Origin: an uncultured Oscillospiraceae bacterium
Lineage (GTDB): Bacteria > Bacillota > Clostridia > Oscillospirales > Oscillospiraceae
NCBI GenBank assembly: GCA_934636655.1
Contig: CAKUAS010000008.1
Span: 47,238-111,237 of the forward strand
Direction: 5' to 3'
DNA: 64,000 bases
Shown here: in pieces, positions 30,910 through 39,795 of the stretch
Layout: each line of letters starts with the position of its first letter
Position numbering within the stretch: position 1 is the first letter of the stretch
Made by a program: the position numbers and the translations under genes
Notes under the pieces: model-generated
What the model was told of the DNA's origin: nothing
The model's input: the letters and a program-made list of their open reading frames with translations, nothing else
Database searches by the model: none

Positions 30910-32523
30910 TTACATGCGATCGAATCTTGTGAGGATCGTGGCGAGCTGCGCACGGGTTATTACGGTGTTCGGGCGGAACGTGCCGTTGTTATAGCCGCTG
31001 ATGACACCGTTTGCAACCGCCCAACGAACCGCGTTGCGGTAGCCGGATGCGATATCGGCAGAGTCGGAGAATGCTCCGAGGTCACCGCTTGCCGCAGGAG
31101 TTCCGGCATATCTGTGCATGATCGTAACGAACTGACCGCGAGTGAGCTTATCGTTCGGGCCGAAGGTCGTTGCGGTGTAGCCGGAGATGATTGCATTTTC
31201 ATATGCCCAGATTATAGCGTCGCGAGCCCAGTAATCATCGGGAACATCGGTAAACGGCTCGGTGAGGCCGCTCACGTTCGGCGATCCCGCCATGCGGTAG
31301 AGCACCGTCACGGCCTGTGCGCGAGTGGTGATCTTATCCGGGGAGAAGGTCGTGTCAGTCGTGCCCACGATGAGGCCGTTATACCATGCATAGTAGAGAT
31401 CGTCGTAATACCATGCGTCGGAGGGAACATCGACAAACGGAAGTGTTCCGCGCTCGGGCAGTGCGTTGAGGATCTGCTGCGCCATGAACTCGTGACCTGC
31501 CAGTGTCGGGTGTACTTTAAGGCCGAAGTACTCCCAGAAATAGCGGTCGTTGTAGTTCATATCATAGGTCTCTGTGCCTACCACATCAGCGTAATAGAAG
31601 TTATCGTACTTATAGGAAAGAGTCTTGAGGTGAAGATTGATTCTGTTTACTATCGGAGCCGCAAGTCCGCTGAGGTCAAGAATACTGCCGTCGGACAGAC
31701 GGAAGTGCTTAAAGGGATTGAACACGCCGACCGCAACAACGGTGATATCGGGGTTGAGCTCATGGATCCTTTCCATGACCACATCGTAGTTTTCTTCAAA
31801 TTGATCATACGCTTTTGCAAATGTTGAGGTTATGGTAGCCGCAAGCTTCGGCATGAGCAGTGCTGACTGGCAGTACTCAATAAGCTTGCCGAATGCAGCG
31901 CCGATGCTGCCGCCCTTGTTCAGGAATTCCTTGATAGCCTTTAGCGCGGCATTATCGGAATCAGCGGTCATCTCGTTGAGAACAACGCCGAGAGTGAAGG
32001 AGAATACGTCGTTTGAGCCGACGTTTACGCTGATGACGTCAGTCTTTTTGATGGCTTCCTTGTAGTTTACCATTGCGTCGATAGCGTCAAGATCGGAGAG
32101 CGTAAATGTTCCGTTGCCGTCGGTGTCGAAATAGGTGTTGCCCCAAGAGCGGGTCGTGTCGTAATCGTTGTAAACACCTTCGAGAAAATATCTGAACTCA
32201 ACGGCGCGCAGACCGCTGCGGGCGTACTGCAAAAGCTTTGCGTCAAGCGCGTTTGCAACGATGCTGTGGTATGCCGTAGGTACTGCGGTGTAGTCATAGC
32301 CGTAGTAGATGTAGTCGGGATTATAGACTGTGGTGTAGTCGTCGGTATTTTGGTCGTAATAGGTCTCTGTGCCATCCTTTGTGAGCGCGCAGCCTGCGGC
32401 GATGCTGTCGCCGACGCACATATAGTATTTATAGGGCTCGTAGTCCGACAGTGCGGGCGCGCATAGGGCAAATACCATGACAAGCACAAGAACGAGGCTG
32501 AGTATACGTCTTGCATGCTTCAT
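30910..32523 (-). CDS. Secreted SGNH hydrolase with three SLH repeats (paralogue 1)
   Basis: The 537-aa protein starts with a signal peptide (MKHARRILSL to about residue 26). The SGNH domain has CVGDSIAAGC, NVGSNDVF and VHPTLAGHEFM. Three SLH repeats fill the last 190 residues. Compared with its neighbour it has a longer catalytic domain, with a Tyr-rich insertion near residues 52-75 (YYDQNTDDYTTVYNPDYIYYG). The LAGHEF motif lacks the DGG of the paralogue, but the His-Pro pair is kept. It lies 23 bp after an acyl-CoA synthetase gene, so the three genes probably form one transcript. Confidence 0.88.
   Translation of the reverse strand: MKHARRILSLVLVLVMVFALCAPALSDYEPYKYYMCVGDSIAAGCALTKDGTETYYDQNTDDYTTVYNPDYIYYGYDYTAVPTAYHSIVANALDAKLLQYARSGLRAVEFRYFLEGVYNDYDTTRSWGNTYFDTDGNGTFTLSDLDAIDAMVNYKEAIKKTDVISVNVGSNDVFSFTLGVVLNEMTADSDNAALKAIKEFLNKGGSIGAAFGKLIEYCQSALLMPKLAATITSTFAKAYDQFEENYDVVMERIHELNPDITVVAVGVFNPFKHFRLSDGSILDLSGLAAPIVNRINLHLKTLSYKYDNFYYADVVGTETYDMNYNDRYFWEYFGLKVHPTLAGHEFMAQQILNALPERGTLPFVDVPSDAWYYDDLYYAWYNGLIVGTTDTTFSPDKITTRAQAVTVLYRMAGSPNVSGLTEPFTDVPDDYWARDAIIWAYENAIISGYTATTFGPNDKLTRGQFVTIMHRYAGTPAASGDLGAFSDSADIASGYRNAVRWAVANGVISGYNNGTFRPNTVITRAQLATILTRFDRM
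30915..31500. repeat. Near-identical SLH-coding direct repeat, copy 2
   Basis: This is the partner of 29345-29930. Identity breaks off sharply at the catalytic-domain boundary, which suggests recent duplication of the tail or gene conversion. Confidence 0.85.
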
Positions 32524-32546
32524 TTATTCATCCTCCGCTCCGTCTT

Positions 32547-34292
32547 TCAGACGGCTTCAGTTTTGTTTTTATTTTCGTTATTGTAGTTCTCTGCAAGCTT
32601 GAGATAATCGATCTTGCCCATGCCGGTGTGCGGCATCGACTCGATAAAGATGATATCGTAGGGCTTTGCGGGGCCTTCAAGCTCCTGACGGCACATTTCA
32701 TAAAGCTCGTTTTTCATCGCCGTCAGCTTTTCGAGCGTCTGCTCCTTTGCTTCTATGACCGCAAGAGTGAGCTGGCCCTGAACGTGGGTGGTGTCGTTAA
32801 CGCCGACGACCGCGCAGCTTTCAACCAACGGATGGTGGCCGAGTACGCTTTCAATGTGCGTGGGGAATATCTTGTGGCCGTTAAAGAGCGTTATCATGCG
32901 CTTTATCCTGCCCTTTATGTACACAAAGCCGTCGGAGTCCATGTGGCCGATATCGCCGCTGTGCACCCAGAGAGTTCCGTCGGGGTGGCGGTGGATGACA
33001 TTATCGGTCTCGGCCTTATTGTTTAGATAGCCGAGCATGATAGACGGGCCGCTGATGCATATTTCGCCTTCTTCGCCATAGTCGAGCTCATCGGTCGTCC
33101 CCGGAGCGAAGATGCCGATAGTGGTGGTCAGCAGCGGATAGCCGACGGACAGGCTCTTGAAGTTTCCGTTGCAGCAGCATGATGCCGCCGAGGAGACCTC
33201 GCTCATGCCGTAGCCCTGCGAAAGCGGATAGCGGCAGCCGCGGCTTTCAAGGAAGCTGTTGAGCTTTGCTTCAAGACCTGCGTTCATCGTATCGCCGCCG
33301 GAACCGGCAGTGCGGAAGAAGCTGAGGTCGAAGCCATTGGCCATTTCCTTGCTGTTCATGAGCTTTTCATAGTGCGCCGGAACGAGAAGCGTGTGCTCGG
33401 GGCGGTACTTTTTGACGTAGTAGCCGACCTTTTCGGGATCGAACTTGGGGATGATGACGACCTCAAGGCCGAGCGAGAGCGGCATATGCAGGCTCGATAC
33501 GATGCCATAGGACGAGAACATCGGGATGATGTTCAAAAAGCGCTGGCCGCGGGTGTAGGAAACGCCGCAGTGCTTGAAGTCAAAGGCGATGGCGTTGAAG
33601 CCGTCGTTAGAGAGCATAACGCCCTTGGGTGCGCCGGTCGTACCGCCTGTGAGCGTGACGGCCGCGAGATCGTTATCGCCGTAAGCCGCGGTCTCGGTCT
33701 CGACGCCCTCGCCGGTCGCTGCAAACTGCGTCCAGGTGAGGACCTTGTCGCTCGTTTCGATCTTGGGAGCGGGCATCTTGAACTGCTTGAGAAAACGGAT
33801 AGACGCGGGCAGCGAAGTATCGGCAGAGATGACGACTATCTTCTCAACGCCGGACTCAAAGAGGACATCCTTGAGCGCCTCGTAATACAGGTCGATGACG
33901 ATGAATACCTTTGCGCCGGTTTCTTTAATAAAGCTCATCGCACCGGCCGCGCTCGTTCTCGGGTCGATGACAAGGGGCGCTGCACCGATCTTATTAAGAC
34001 CGTAGAGCGCATATACCATCTCGGGGATCGTTACGGTCGCGGCGGCAACGATATCGCCCTTCTTAATGCCGGCAGCGGTGAATGCTCCGGCGGCTCTGTC
34101 GGCTTCATTGAGAAGCTTTCCGTAGCTTATCTTTTTGCCGAAATAATTGAGCGCCGTGTCGCTGAGCCCGCCTTCACTGCACTCCCGCAGATGGCGGTAA
34201 ATGGTGTTCTTCGGCATGGACGCTTCCCTCGCCTCTTCCGAAAAGAACTTTAGCCACGGCTTCTCAGCCGATGGCGTTAACAGTTTGCACAT
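32547..34292 (-). CDS. AMP-dependent acyl-CoA synthetase / ligase
   Basis: This cytoplasmic ANL-superfamily enzyme activates a carboxylic acid as acyl-AMP and then usually as acyl-CoA. The core motifs are A3 LTGGTTGAPKGVMLS, A5 QGYGMSEVS, A7 HSGDIGH, A8 GRIKRMITLFNGHKIFP and the A10 lysine in GMGKIDY. At 581 aa it is full length. The N-terminal 45 residues before the catalytic fold are slightly longer than usual. The promoter is at 34341-34369 and is divergent from a TetR gene. Co-transcription with two secreted SGNH-SLH esterases is unusual and may mean that released acyl groups are reused, but that is inference. Confidence 0.88.
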   Translation of the reverse strand: MCKLLTPSAEKPWLKFFSEEAREASMPKNTIYRHLRECSEGGLSDTALNYFGKKISYGKLLNEADRAAGAFTAAGIKKGDIVAAATVTIPEMVYALYGLNKIGAAPLVIDPRTSAAGAMSFIKETGAKVFIVIDLYYEALKDVLFESGVEKIVVISADTSLPASIRFLKQFKMPAPKIETSDKVLTWTQFAATGEGVETETAAYGDNDLAAVTLTGGTTGAPKGVMLSNDGFNAIAFDFKHCGVSYTRGQRFLNIIPMFSSYGIVSSLHMPLSLGLEVVIIPKFDPEKVGYYVKKYRPEHTLLVPAHYEKLMNSKEMANGFDLSFFRTAGSGGDTMNAGLEAKLNSFLESRGCRYPLSQGYGMSEVSSAASCCCNGNFKSLSVGYPLLTTTIGIFAPGTTDELDYGEEGEICISGPSIMLGYLNNKAETDNVIHRHPDGTLWVHSGDIGHMDSDGFVYIKGRIKRMITLFNGHKIFPTHIESVLGHHPLVESCAVVGVNDTTHVQGQLTLAVIEAKEQTLEKLTAMKNELYEMCRQELEGPAKPYDIIFIESMPHTGMGKIDYLKLAENYNNENKNKTEAV

Positions 34293-34635
34293 TGTTCTTC
34301 CTCCTAACTTTGTACTAAACTTTTTACTTCATTTTGTCTAATCATAAACTTATAGCGTCATTTTGTCAATCTGTTATTTATACTTTTCTCATAATTTCGT
34401 ATATTTTTGTACTTTTACACAAGAATAGTCGTTAAGCGTTTAGCATTTTGTACAAATCACCGTCTTTTGTTCATATCTATACTAATAAAACTCAAAAATA
34501 TATTTTTGAACTATTTTTAATTTAGCTCTTGAAATTGTTACACACTTCGGTTACAATCATACTATCAATATAAAGTTGAACATTTTTAACCTAATGTTAA
34601 ACATTTATTAAAATTTTCAGGGGTGGAAATTATTT
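34293..34635. promoter_or_regulatory. AT-rich divergent promoter region (acyl-CoA synthetase / TetR)
   Basis: The minus promoter is TTGACA (34364-34369) with TATGAT (34341-34346). The plus promoter is TTGAAA (34529-34534) with TACAAT (34552-34557). Both have 17-bp spacers. Direct repeats of TCATTTTGTC flank the minus promoter (34328 and 34358) and could be a TetR site. No gene is seen in the gap. Confidence 0.7.
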
Positions 34636-35211
34636 ATGAGTGCTAACAACAGAATGGTCGAGAAGTCTAAGGCGGCGATAAAAAATGCCCTTTTGGACAT
34701 AATGTATGAAAAGGACTTCAAACAGATCACAGTCAACGAGCTTTTAAAGCGCGCAAATGTCAGCCGCGGTACTTTCTATGCGCATTTTTCAAATCTTGAG
34801 GATGTGCGCCAGCAGCTTATAAACGATCTTTTCGATCACGCCGACTATCTGTTCGGCGAGTACACCGCAAGCGAGCTGGAAAAAGATCCGTATCCCATCA
34901 TGCTGATGGCGGCCGACATGATGCTCGCAAGCCGCGACCCGGCAAAGCGCCTTTTCAAATTCGTCAACGTCTATGACCTCGGCATAAACCTTAAAACATG
35001 GCTTACCAAGTACATTCTTTCCGATGCCGCGCTCGTCGAGCGCTGGGGAGGCACGGAGGCGGCCACGATCTACGCACGATTTATCGCCGGCGGTGTCATG
35101 CATGCATACAACATGTGGATACTTGACGATTTCGATGTTTCGGCCGAAACGCTTGCACATGCACTGTGCAATATACTTGTAAACGGCCTCAAGGCCTTTG
35201 AAGTAAAATAA
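34636..35211 (+). CDS. TetR/AcrR family transcriptional regulator
   Basis: This is a 191-aa repressor-type protein with an N-terminal helix-turn-helix (about residues 10-58; core ITVNELLKRANVSRGTFYAHFSNLED) and an all-helical ligand domain. Its C-terminal layout resembles the group whose members include DhaS-like regulators. The ATG at 34636 is preceded by GGGGTGGAAA. It is divergent from the acyl-CoA synthetase operon and upstream of an SDR gene in the same direction, with a terminator hairpin between. Either neighbour may be its target. Confidence 0.9.
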   Translation: MSANNRMVEKSKAAIKNALLDIMYEKDFKQITVNELLKRANVSRGTFYAHFSNLEDVRQQLINDLFDHADYLFGEYTASELEKDPYPIMLMAADMMLASRDPAKRLFKFVNVYDLGINLKTWLTKYILSDAALVERWGGTEAATIYARFIAGGVMHAYNMWILDDFDVSAETLAHALCNILVNGLKAFEVK

Positions 35212-35229
35212 ATCATCAAAAAAACATCA

Positions 35230-35258
35230 AAAGGCACAGCGGATGCTGTGCCTTTATT
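35230..35258 (+). terminator. Terminator after the TetR gene
   Basis: AAAGGCACAGC and GCTGTGCCTTT arms (35230-35240, 35245-35255) enclose a GGAT loop. The T run is weak, so read-through into the SDR gene is possible. Confidence 0.65.
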
Positions 35259-35274
35259 AAATGGAGGATTTAAT

Positions 35275-36048
35275 ATGAAAAAGATCGCCGTTATAACCGG
35301 AGCTTCCTCCGGCATGGGCAGAGAATTTGTATACGCGATAGATAAAGACATGGAGCTTGACGAACTGTGGGTCATCGCGCGCCGCGAGGACAGGCTCCTG
35401 GAGCTTCAGTCGCAGGTAAGGGCAAAGATACGCCCGGTCGTGCTCAATCTTCTCGACCGCAACAGCCTCAGCCAGTTCAAGGCACTGCTCGAGATCGAAA
35501 AGCCCGAGGTCATGGTTTTGGTAAATGCAGCGGGCTTCGGCCTTTTCGGAACATACACCGAGATGGATATGGAAAAGCAGCTTGAGATCATTGACCTCAA
35601 CGACCGCGCGCTGACGGGCATGACCTACATCACTCTCCCCTACATGCCGGACGGTGCGCAGATATACAACATGGGCTCAATGTCCTCTTTCCAGCCGGTG
35701 CCGTATATAAACGTCTACGGCGCGTCGAAGGCGTATGTACTCAGCTTCTCCAAGGCGCTGCGCGTCGAGCTGTGCAAGCGCAATATCCGCGTCATGGCCG
35801 TGTGCCCCGGCTGGATACAGACGGAGTTTTTCAGCCATGCGATACACGACGACACCGTCAGCTACTTTAACCGCTACTACGGACCTAAGGAGGTCATTGA
35901 AAAGGCCGTCAAGGACATGCACCGCAACAAGCCCGTTTCCATCCTCGGCCTGCCCGAAAGATTGCAGGTACTGGGCGTTAAGCTCCTGCCGACGCGCTTT
36001 GTTCTGAAAACATGGTGCAAGCAGCAGAAAAAGCCGTTTAACTATTGA
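35275..36048 (+). CDS. Short-chain dehydrogenase/reductase (SDR)
   Basis: This cytoplasmic NAD(P)-dependent oxidoreductase has the cofactor motif TGASSGMG near residues 8-15, the NAAG-type NAAGFGLF, the catalytic Ser in MGSMSSFQP and the YxxxK pair in YGASKAY. The protein is 257 aa. The ATG at 35275 has GGAGG 7 nt upstream. The C-terminus (about 230-257) is basic and hydrophobic (GVKLLPTRFVLKTWCKQQKK), unlike soluble FabG-type enzymes, and could bind membrane. The substrate is unknown. Its position downstream of the TetR gene suggests shared regulation. Confidence 0.87.
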   Translation: MKKIAVITGASSGMGREFVYAIDKDMELDELWVIARREDRLLELQSQVRAKIRPVVLNLLDRNSLSQFKALLEIEKPEVMVLVNAAGFGLFGTYTEMDMEKQLEIIDLNDRALTGMTYITLPYMPDGAQIYNMGSMSSFQPVPYINVYGASKAYVLSFSKALRVELCKRNIRVMAVCPGWIQTEFFSHAIHDDTVSYFNRYYGPKEVIEKAVKDMHRNKPVSILGLPERLQVLGVKLLPTRFVLKTWCKQQKKPFNY

Positions 36049-36057
36049 TAATACAGC

Positions 36058-36087
36058 AAAAATCCCGTCCGGTAGACGGGATTTTTT
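36058..36087. terminator. Bidirectional terminator between SDR and pfkA
   Basis: TCCCGTC and GACGGGA arms flanked by five A and six T residues lie between the converging genes. Confidence 0.88.
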
Positions 36088-36092
36088 CATAC

Positions 36093-37181
36093 TTATTTAT
36101 CGCCGAAGGATATGCCGATATCGCGCGCGACCTGAATGAGGGGGTGGTCGGTGGGCAGGAATTTTGTCTTGCTCGCGGCCTCCTCAAGCGGGATAGATAC
36201 GATGTGGCCGTTCTGAATGGCGACCATGCGGCCATACTGCTTATTGACGATGAGGTCCGCCGCAGCCGTTCCGAACTGGGTGGCCAGCACGCGGTCATAC
36301 GGGCACGGAGGGCCGCCGCGCTGATAGTGTCCGGGAACGGTGACGCGTGCCTCCTGACCGAGAGCCGCCTCGATCTGCGCGGCGATCTCGTAGGATATCG
36401 TCGAGTGTTTCGACTCCTCGCGGCGGCGGCGGCTTTCCTCCTCGGTGAGTATCTGATCGTGGATGCTCTTTGCGCCCTCGGCAACGGCGAGGATGGAAAA
36501 GCTTCTGCCGTGGCGACGGCGATGGTCGATGGCTTTGAGGATGTTGTCGATATCATAGGGTATCTCGGGGATGAGGATTATATCCGCGCCCGAGCCGATG
36601 CCGGCGTGCAGCGTGAGCCAGCCCGCGTCGCGCCCCATGAGTTCTACAAGGAACACGCGGCTGTGCGACGATGCGGTGGAGTGGATATAATCTATGACGT
36701 TCGTCGCAATATCAACGGCGCTTTGGAAGCCAAAGGTCGTATCAGTTCCCCAGATATCGTTATCAATGGTTTTGGGCAGGGTCACAACGTTCATACCCGC
36801 GTCCATGAGGAGCTTTGCGCTTTTCTGCGTGCCGTTGCCGCCCATGATGACGAGGCAGTCGAGATTGAGCTTATTATAGGTGTCCTTCATCGCGGGGATG
36901 AGGCTGTTTCCGTCCTCGTCGACGATGTCCTTTCCGGGAACATAGCGCTGGCGCGATGTTCCGAGGATCGTGCCGCCCTGAGTAAGGATGCCGGCAAAGT
37001 CCTTGGGCTCCATGAATTTATAGTCGCCGTCTATGAGGCCGCGATATCCGTCGTACATGCCGAATATCTCGAGATTTTCGATCTTATTGTGCAGAGCCTT
37101 GCCGATGCCGCGCATTGCCGCGTTCAGCCCCTGGCAGTCGCCGCCCGAGGTTATGAGCGCGACTCTCGTTATATTCTTCAA
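36093..37181 (-). CDS. pfkA: 6-phosphofructokinase
   Basis: This cytoplasmic glycolytic kinase phosphorylates fructose 6-phosphate. Motifs are SGGDCQGLNA at the N-terminus, the nucleotide-site MGGNGTQKS and the catalytic PKTIDNDI. The glycine in GGNGT is the ATP-type residue, whereas PPi-dependent enzymes carry Asp there. The lysine in PKTIDND is the residue found in PPi-type and mixed-group enzymes instead of Gly. The protein therefore belongs to the mixed group and is most likely ATP-dependent. The 362-aa length is longer than E. coli PfkA (320). It is monocistronic, with promoter-like boxes around 37213-37251. Confidence 0.92.
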   Translation of the reverse strand: MKNITRVALITSGGDCQGLNAAMRGIGKALHNKIENLEIFGMYDGYRGLIDGDYKFMEPKDFAGILTQGGTILGTSRQRYVPGKDIVDEDGNSLIPAMKDTYNKLNLDCLVIMGGNGTQKSAKLLMDAGMNVVTLPKTIDNDIWGTDTTFGFQSAVDIATNVIDYIHSTASSHSRVFLVELMGRDAGWLTLHAGIGSGADIILIPEIPYDIDNILKAIDHRRRHGRSFSILAVAEGAKSIHDQILTEEESRRRREESKHSTISYEIAAQIEAALGQEARVTVPGHYQRGGPPCPYDRVLATQFGTAAADLIVNKQYGRMVAIQNGHIVSIPLEEAASKTKFLPTDHPLIQVARDIGISFGDK

Positions 37182-37267
37182 ACTAAAACCCTCTTTTTTT
37201 GTGTTGATGTGCTTTATATTAGTATTTTAAAGCAATATCAATAAAAGTCAATCGTGAATAATACCGA

Positions 37268-37300
37268 AATCAAAACGAGAGCCCATGTTTTGAGCTCTCG
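37268..37300 (-). terminator. Terminator of the PadR-DUF2812 operon
   Basis: CGAGAGC and GCTCTCG arms enclose a 10-nt loop, followed on the minus strand by TTTTGATTT. Confidence 0.7.
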
Positions 37301-37307
37301 CCTTTGT

Positions 37308-38537
37308 CTATTTTGCACTTTTGAGGAGGGAGATATACCGGGGGAGCTGATCGACTACACCGCTCGTACCTTCGCAGTAAACGTTCAAAACCTTATTATC
37401 AAGCCTGATTATGAAGTAATTGTCACCGTATGGATAGGCGCTGTCCCCGGAGAATTGCCAAAACACCTCTGCTCCGTCTATATCGTACATCTCCTGACGA
37501 TAACAGGGGATATCGCCGTTCCAGTCTCCAATATCTCTTACGTAAGTAACATTGTTCATTCCTATGCACAAACTATGATCTGCATTTTCTTTAATGTCCG
37601 TTGTATATTTACCGGCATATTGCTTTGCCAGCCACTCAGTTGGAGCTTTAAAATACTTCGCCCTATATCTCAACGTCCATCCCCACTCTTTGTATGGCAC
37701 GCCTTTTTCCTGAACAAGGCTGATTTCTTTTCCCATAAACGAATCAGTCGTAGCCCAAGCTTCTGTCTCATCATAGTCGCCCATCTGCACTACCTCTTCC
37801 GCTGTCGGAAACGGGAGAGACGACAGATCCGACACCGGTTCCGCATTGCTCCACAGTGGAACAGTCAGCCAGTGCACAATCCACACGATGGCCAGTGGAG
37901 CACCGAAAACCGTAAGCACGCGTCTGGCAATGGCCGCTGAACGCCGATTTTCGACCGGCACTGCTGCTCCATCAGCAAGCTTTTTTATCCTACGGCAGGA
38001 TGAAAACTGAACTATCGCTATTATGAGAAGGAGAAGTGACATTATGAGTATCAGCACAGCGTACACTGTCCGAAACCTCATAAAAAACTCCAAAAGCGTA
38101 GTATAGCCTCTGATCACACTCGTAAAGTTCGTAAGCTGAGTAAACAGCGACATTATGAGAAATACAATACCCAGTGTCATGTATTTTACGGACAGCTTCT
38201 TCAGCGGCTTTACCAAAAGCTCGGGCTCCGTGTATATCTCCGGCGCATCGGGATCCTCGGTACAGACGACAACAAGATCGCCGTTATAGTCGCCAACGAC
38301 ATGCCAGCCGCTGCGCTCGTAGAGCTCCTTTTTCTCCTCGGGAATGTCGCAGGCCACAACATCGCAAAAGTCGAGGCGGTAGTGCATTTTCTTAGGCTCG
38401 CCCTTTGTGAACTTTGCAAACAGCAGACCGCACTCTTTGAAAAACAAGCCTTTTTCGGCCATGTCCTCAAGCCAGCGCTGCACGGCTGGGATATCCCCCG
38501 AGCCAAAGGGAATAATGCGTCTAACGTACTTGCTCAT
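37308..38537 (-). CDS. DUF2812 domain membrane protein (second copy)
   Basis: This 409-aa protein has an N-terminal DUF2812 domain (about residues 1-110, starting MSKYVRRIIPFGSGDI and containing EEKKELYERSGWHVVGDY). Two membrane segments follow (about 120-150 and 155-180) with a third hydrophobic run after 205. The C-terminal region of about 160 residues is probably outside the cell. DUF2812 proteins are commonly encoded beside PadR repressors, and their biochemical role is unknown. It begins 1 bp after its paralogue ends. The N-terminal domains are nearly identical while the rest has diverged. Confidence 0.85.
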   Translation of the reverse strand: MSKYVRRIIPFGSGDIPAVQRWLEDMAEKGLFFKECGLLFAKFTKGEPKKMHYRLDFCDVVACDIPEEKKELYERSGWHVVGDYNGDLVVVCTEDPDAPEIYTEPELLVKPLKKLSVKYMTLGIVFLIMSLFTQLTNFTSVIRGYTTLLEFFMRFRTVYAVLILIMSLLLLIIAIVQFSSCRRIKKLADGAAVPVENRRSAAIARRVLTVFGAPLAIVWIVHWLTVPLWSNAEPVSDLSSLPFPTAEEVVQMGDYDETEAWATTDSFMGKEISLVQEKGVPYKEWGWTLRYRAKYFKAPTEWLAKQYAGKYTTDIKENADHSLCIGMNNVTYVRDIGDWNGDIPCYRQEMYDIDGAEVFWQFSGDSAYPYGDNYFIIRLDNKVLNVYCEGTSGVVDQLPRYISLLKSAK

Positions 38538-38538
38538 C

Positions 38539-39795
38539 TTAGACCTCCTTTTTCAGACAATCTACAAAGTTCTGCGCGTAGTCCTCTATACTGCCGTCAC
38601 CCTGATACAGCACATACCCTACCTGATTCTCAAAGCGTATGCATAGTATCTGCTCGATGCAGTAATCGCTGTCGGCAAATCTGTCACGCACAAGCGTAAG
38701 CTCCGCACCGTCAAGCTCAAAGCTCTTTACGGTTATCTGCGGCATATACTCGCCGTCCCAGCGGCCGGCATTATTTGATTTGTGTATATCATCGGCAAGC
38801 AGCGCATATTGCTCGGGATCAAAGCTTGAAACGTTTGCAACATAGTCTGCATAAAGCGTCTTCGCCATCGACTGAGTACGCATATCGTAATACCGCACCT
38901 CGTATCTGAACGCGTCTTTACCGTAACAATCATTGCTGTGCGTGTATTCGGCAACCTCGGAGGCAAGAACATCCCTGTGCTCTTTTCCGTAGTTATTGCA
39001 GCTGCCGCCGCACTCAATGCCGAGCTCCGCGGGCGTGGGAAAAGGCATTGACCCTATATCTTTGATCGGCTCGCCCATGTTGAGGCCGATGGGGTATCCG
39101 ATGAAGAACAAATGAACTCCCCAAAGGATAACCGCAGGAACCGCAAGCGGACAGAGTATCTTTCCAACGGCAGCGCGGAAGCTGCGGCGCTCGCCCTGCG
39201 GCAGCTCCTCACCGTTTTTGAGCTTCTTTACGAGCTTTCGCACCCTCAGCCAGCCTATAAAATGATATATTGCCTCGAAAAGCAGCAGGAGCGACAACAG
39301 GCACAGGCCGATAAAATACAGGGTGTTAAAATCCAAAAGATAGCGGACAAAGCTGCTGTCGCCGAGGATGACCTCCGTGGTAAGAGTGCCGAAATCCACC
39401 CAGCCGGACAGCAGCCAAAAGACGAGCCAGCTTGCAAGTAGCTTGCCGGATATCTTCTTCAGCGGCTTTACCAAAAGCTCGGGATCGGTGTATATCTCCG
39501 GCGCGTCGGGCTCGTCGGTGCAGACGACAACGAGGTCGCTGTTATAATCGCCGACGACCTGCCAGCCGCTTTGCTCGTAGAGCTCCTTTTTCTCCTCTGG
39601 AATGTCGCAGGCCACGACATCGCAGAAGTCGAGGCGATAGCGCATTTTCTTCGGTTCGCCTTTTGTGAATTTCGCAAACAGCAGGCCGCATTCCTTGAAA
39701 AACAAGCCTTTTTCGGCCATGTCCTCAAACCAGCGCTGCACGGCCGGGATATCCCCCGAGCCAAAGGGTATGATACGTCTAACGTACTTGCTCAT
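38539..39795 (-). CDS. DUF2812 domain membrane protein (first copy)
   Basis: This 418-aa paralogue of the next gene has the same N-terminal DUF2812 domain and hydrophobic segments after residue 120. Its C-terminal region contains ECGGSCNNYG, with paired cysteines absent from the sister. The start is the ATG at 39795, which overlaps the PadR gene by 17 bp. The longer frame to 39852 would run further into PadR. The tight PadR-DUF2812-DUF2812 arrangement implies control by that PadR. Tandem duplication followed by divergence of the membrane and outer parts is evident. Confidence 0.85.
   Translation of the reverse strand: MSKYVRRIIPFGSGDIPAVQRWFEDMAEKGLFFKECGLLFAKFTKGEPKKMRYRLDFCDVVACDIPEEKKELYEQSGWQVVGDYNSDLVVVCTDEPDAPEIYTDPELLVKPLKKISGKLLASWLVFWLLSGWVDFGTLTTEVILGDSSFVRYLLDFNTLYFIGLCLLSLLLLFEAIYHFIGWLRVRKLVKKLKNGEELPQGERRSFRAAVGKILCPLAVPAVILWGVHLFFIGYPIGLNMGEPIKDIGSMPFPTPAELGIECGGSCNNYGKEHRDVLASEVAEYTHSNDCYGKDAFRYEVRYYDMRTQSMAKTLYADYVANVSSFDPEQYALLADDIHKSNNAGRWDGEYMPQITVKSFELDGAELTLVRDRFADSDYCIEQILCIRFENQVGYVLYQGDGSIEDYAQNFVDCLKKEV

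Noticed and set aside
34293..34635. Possible small RNA or riboswitch in the acyl-CoA synthetase/TetR gap
   Set aside because: The gap shows only AT-rich sequence and two promoters, with no conserved aptamer motif or terminator-coupled hairpin.
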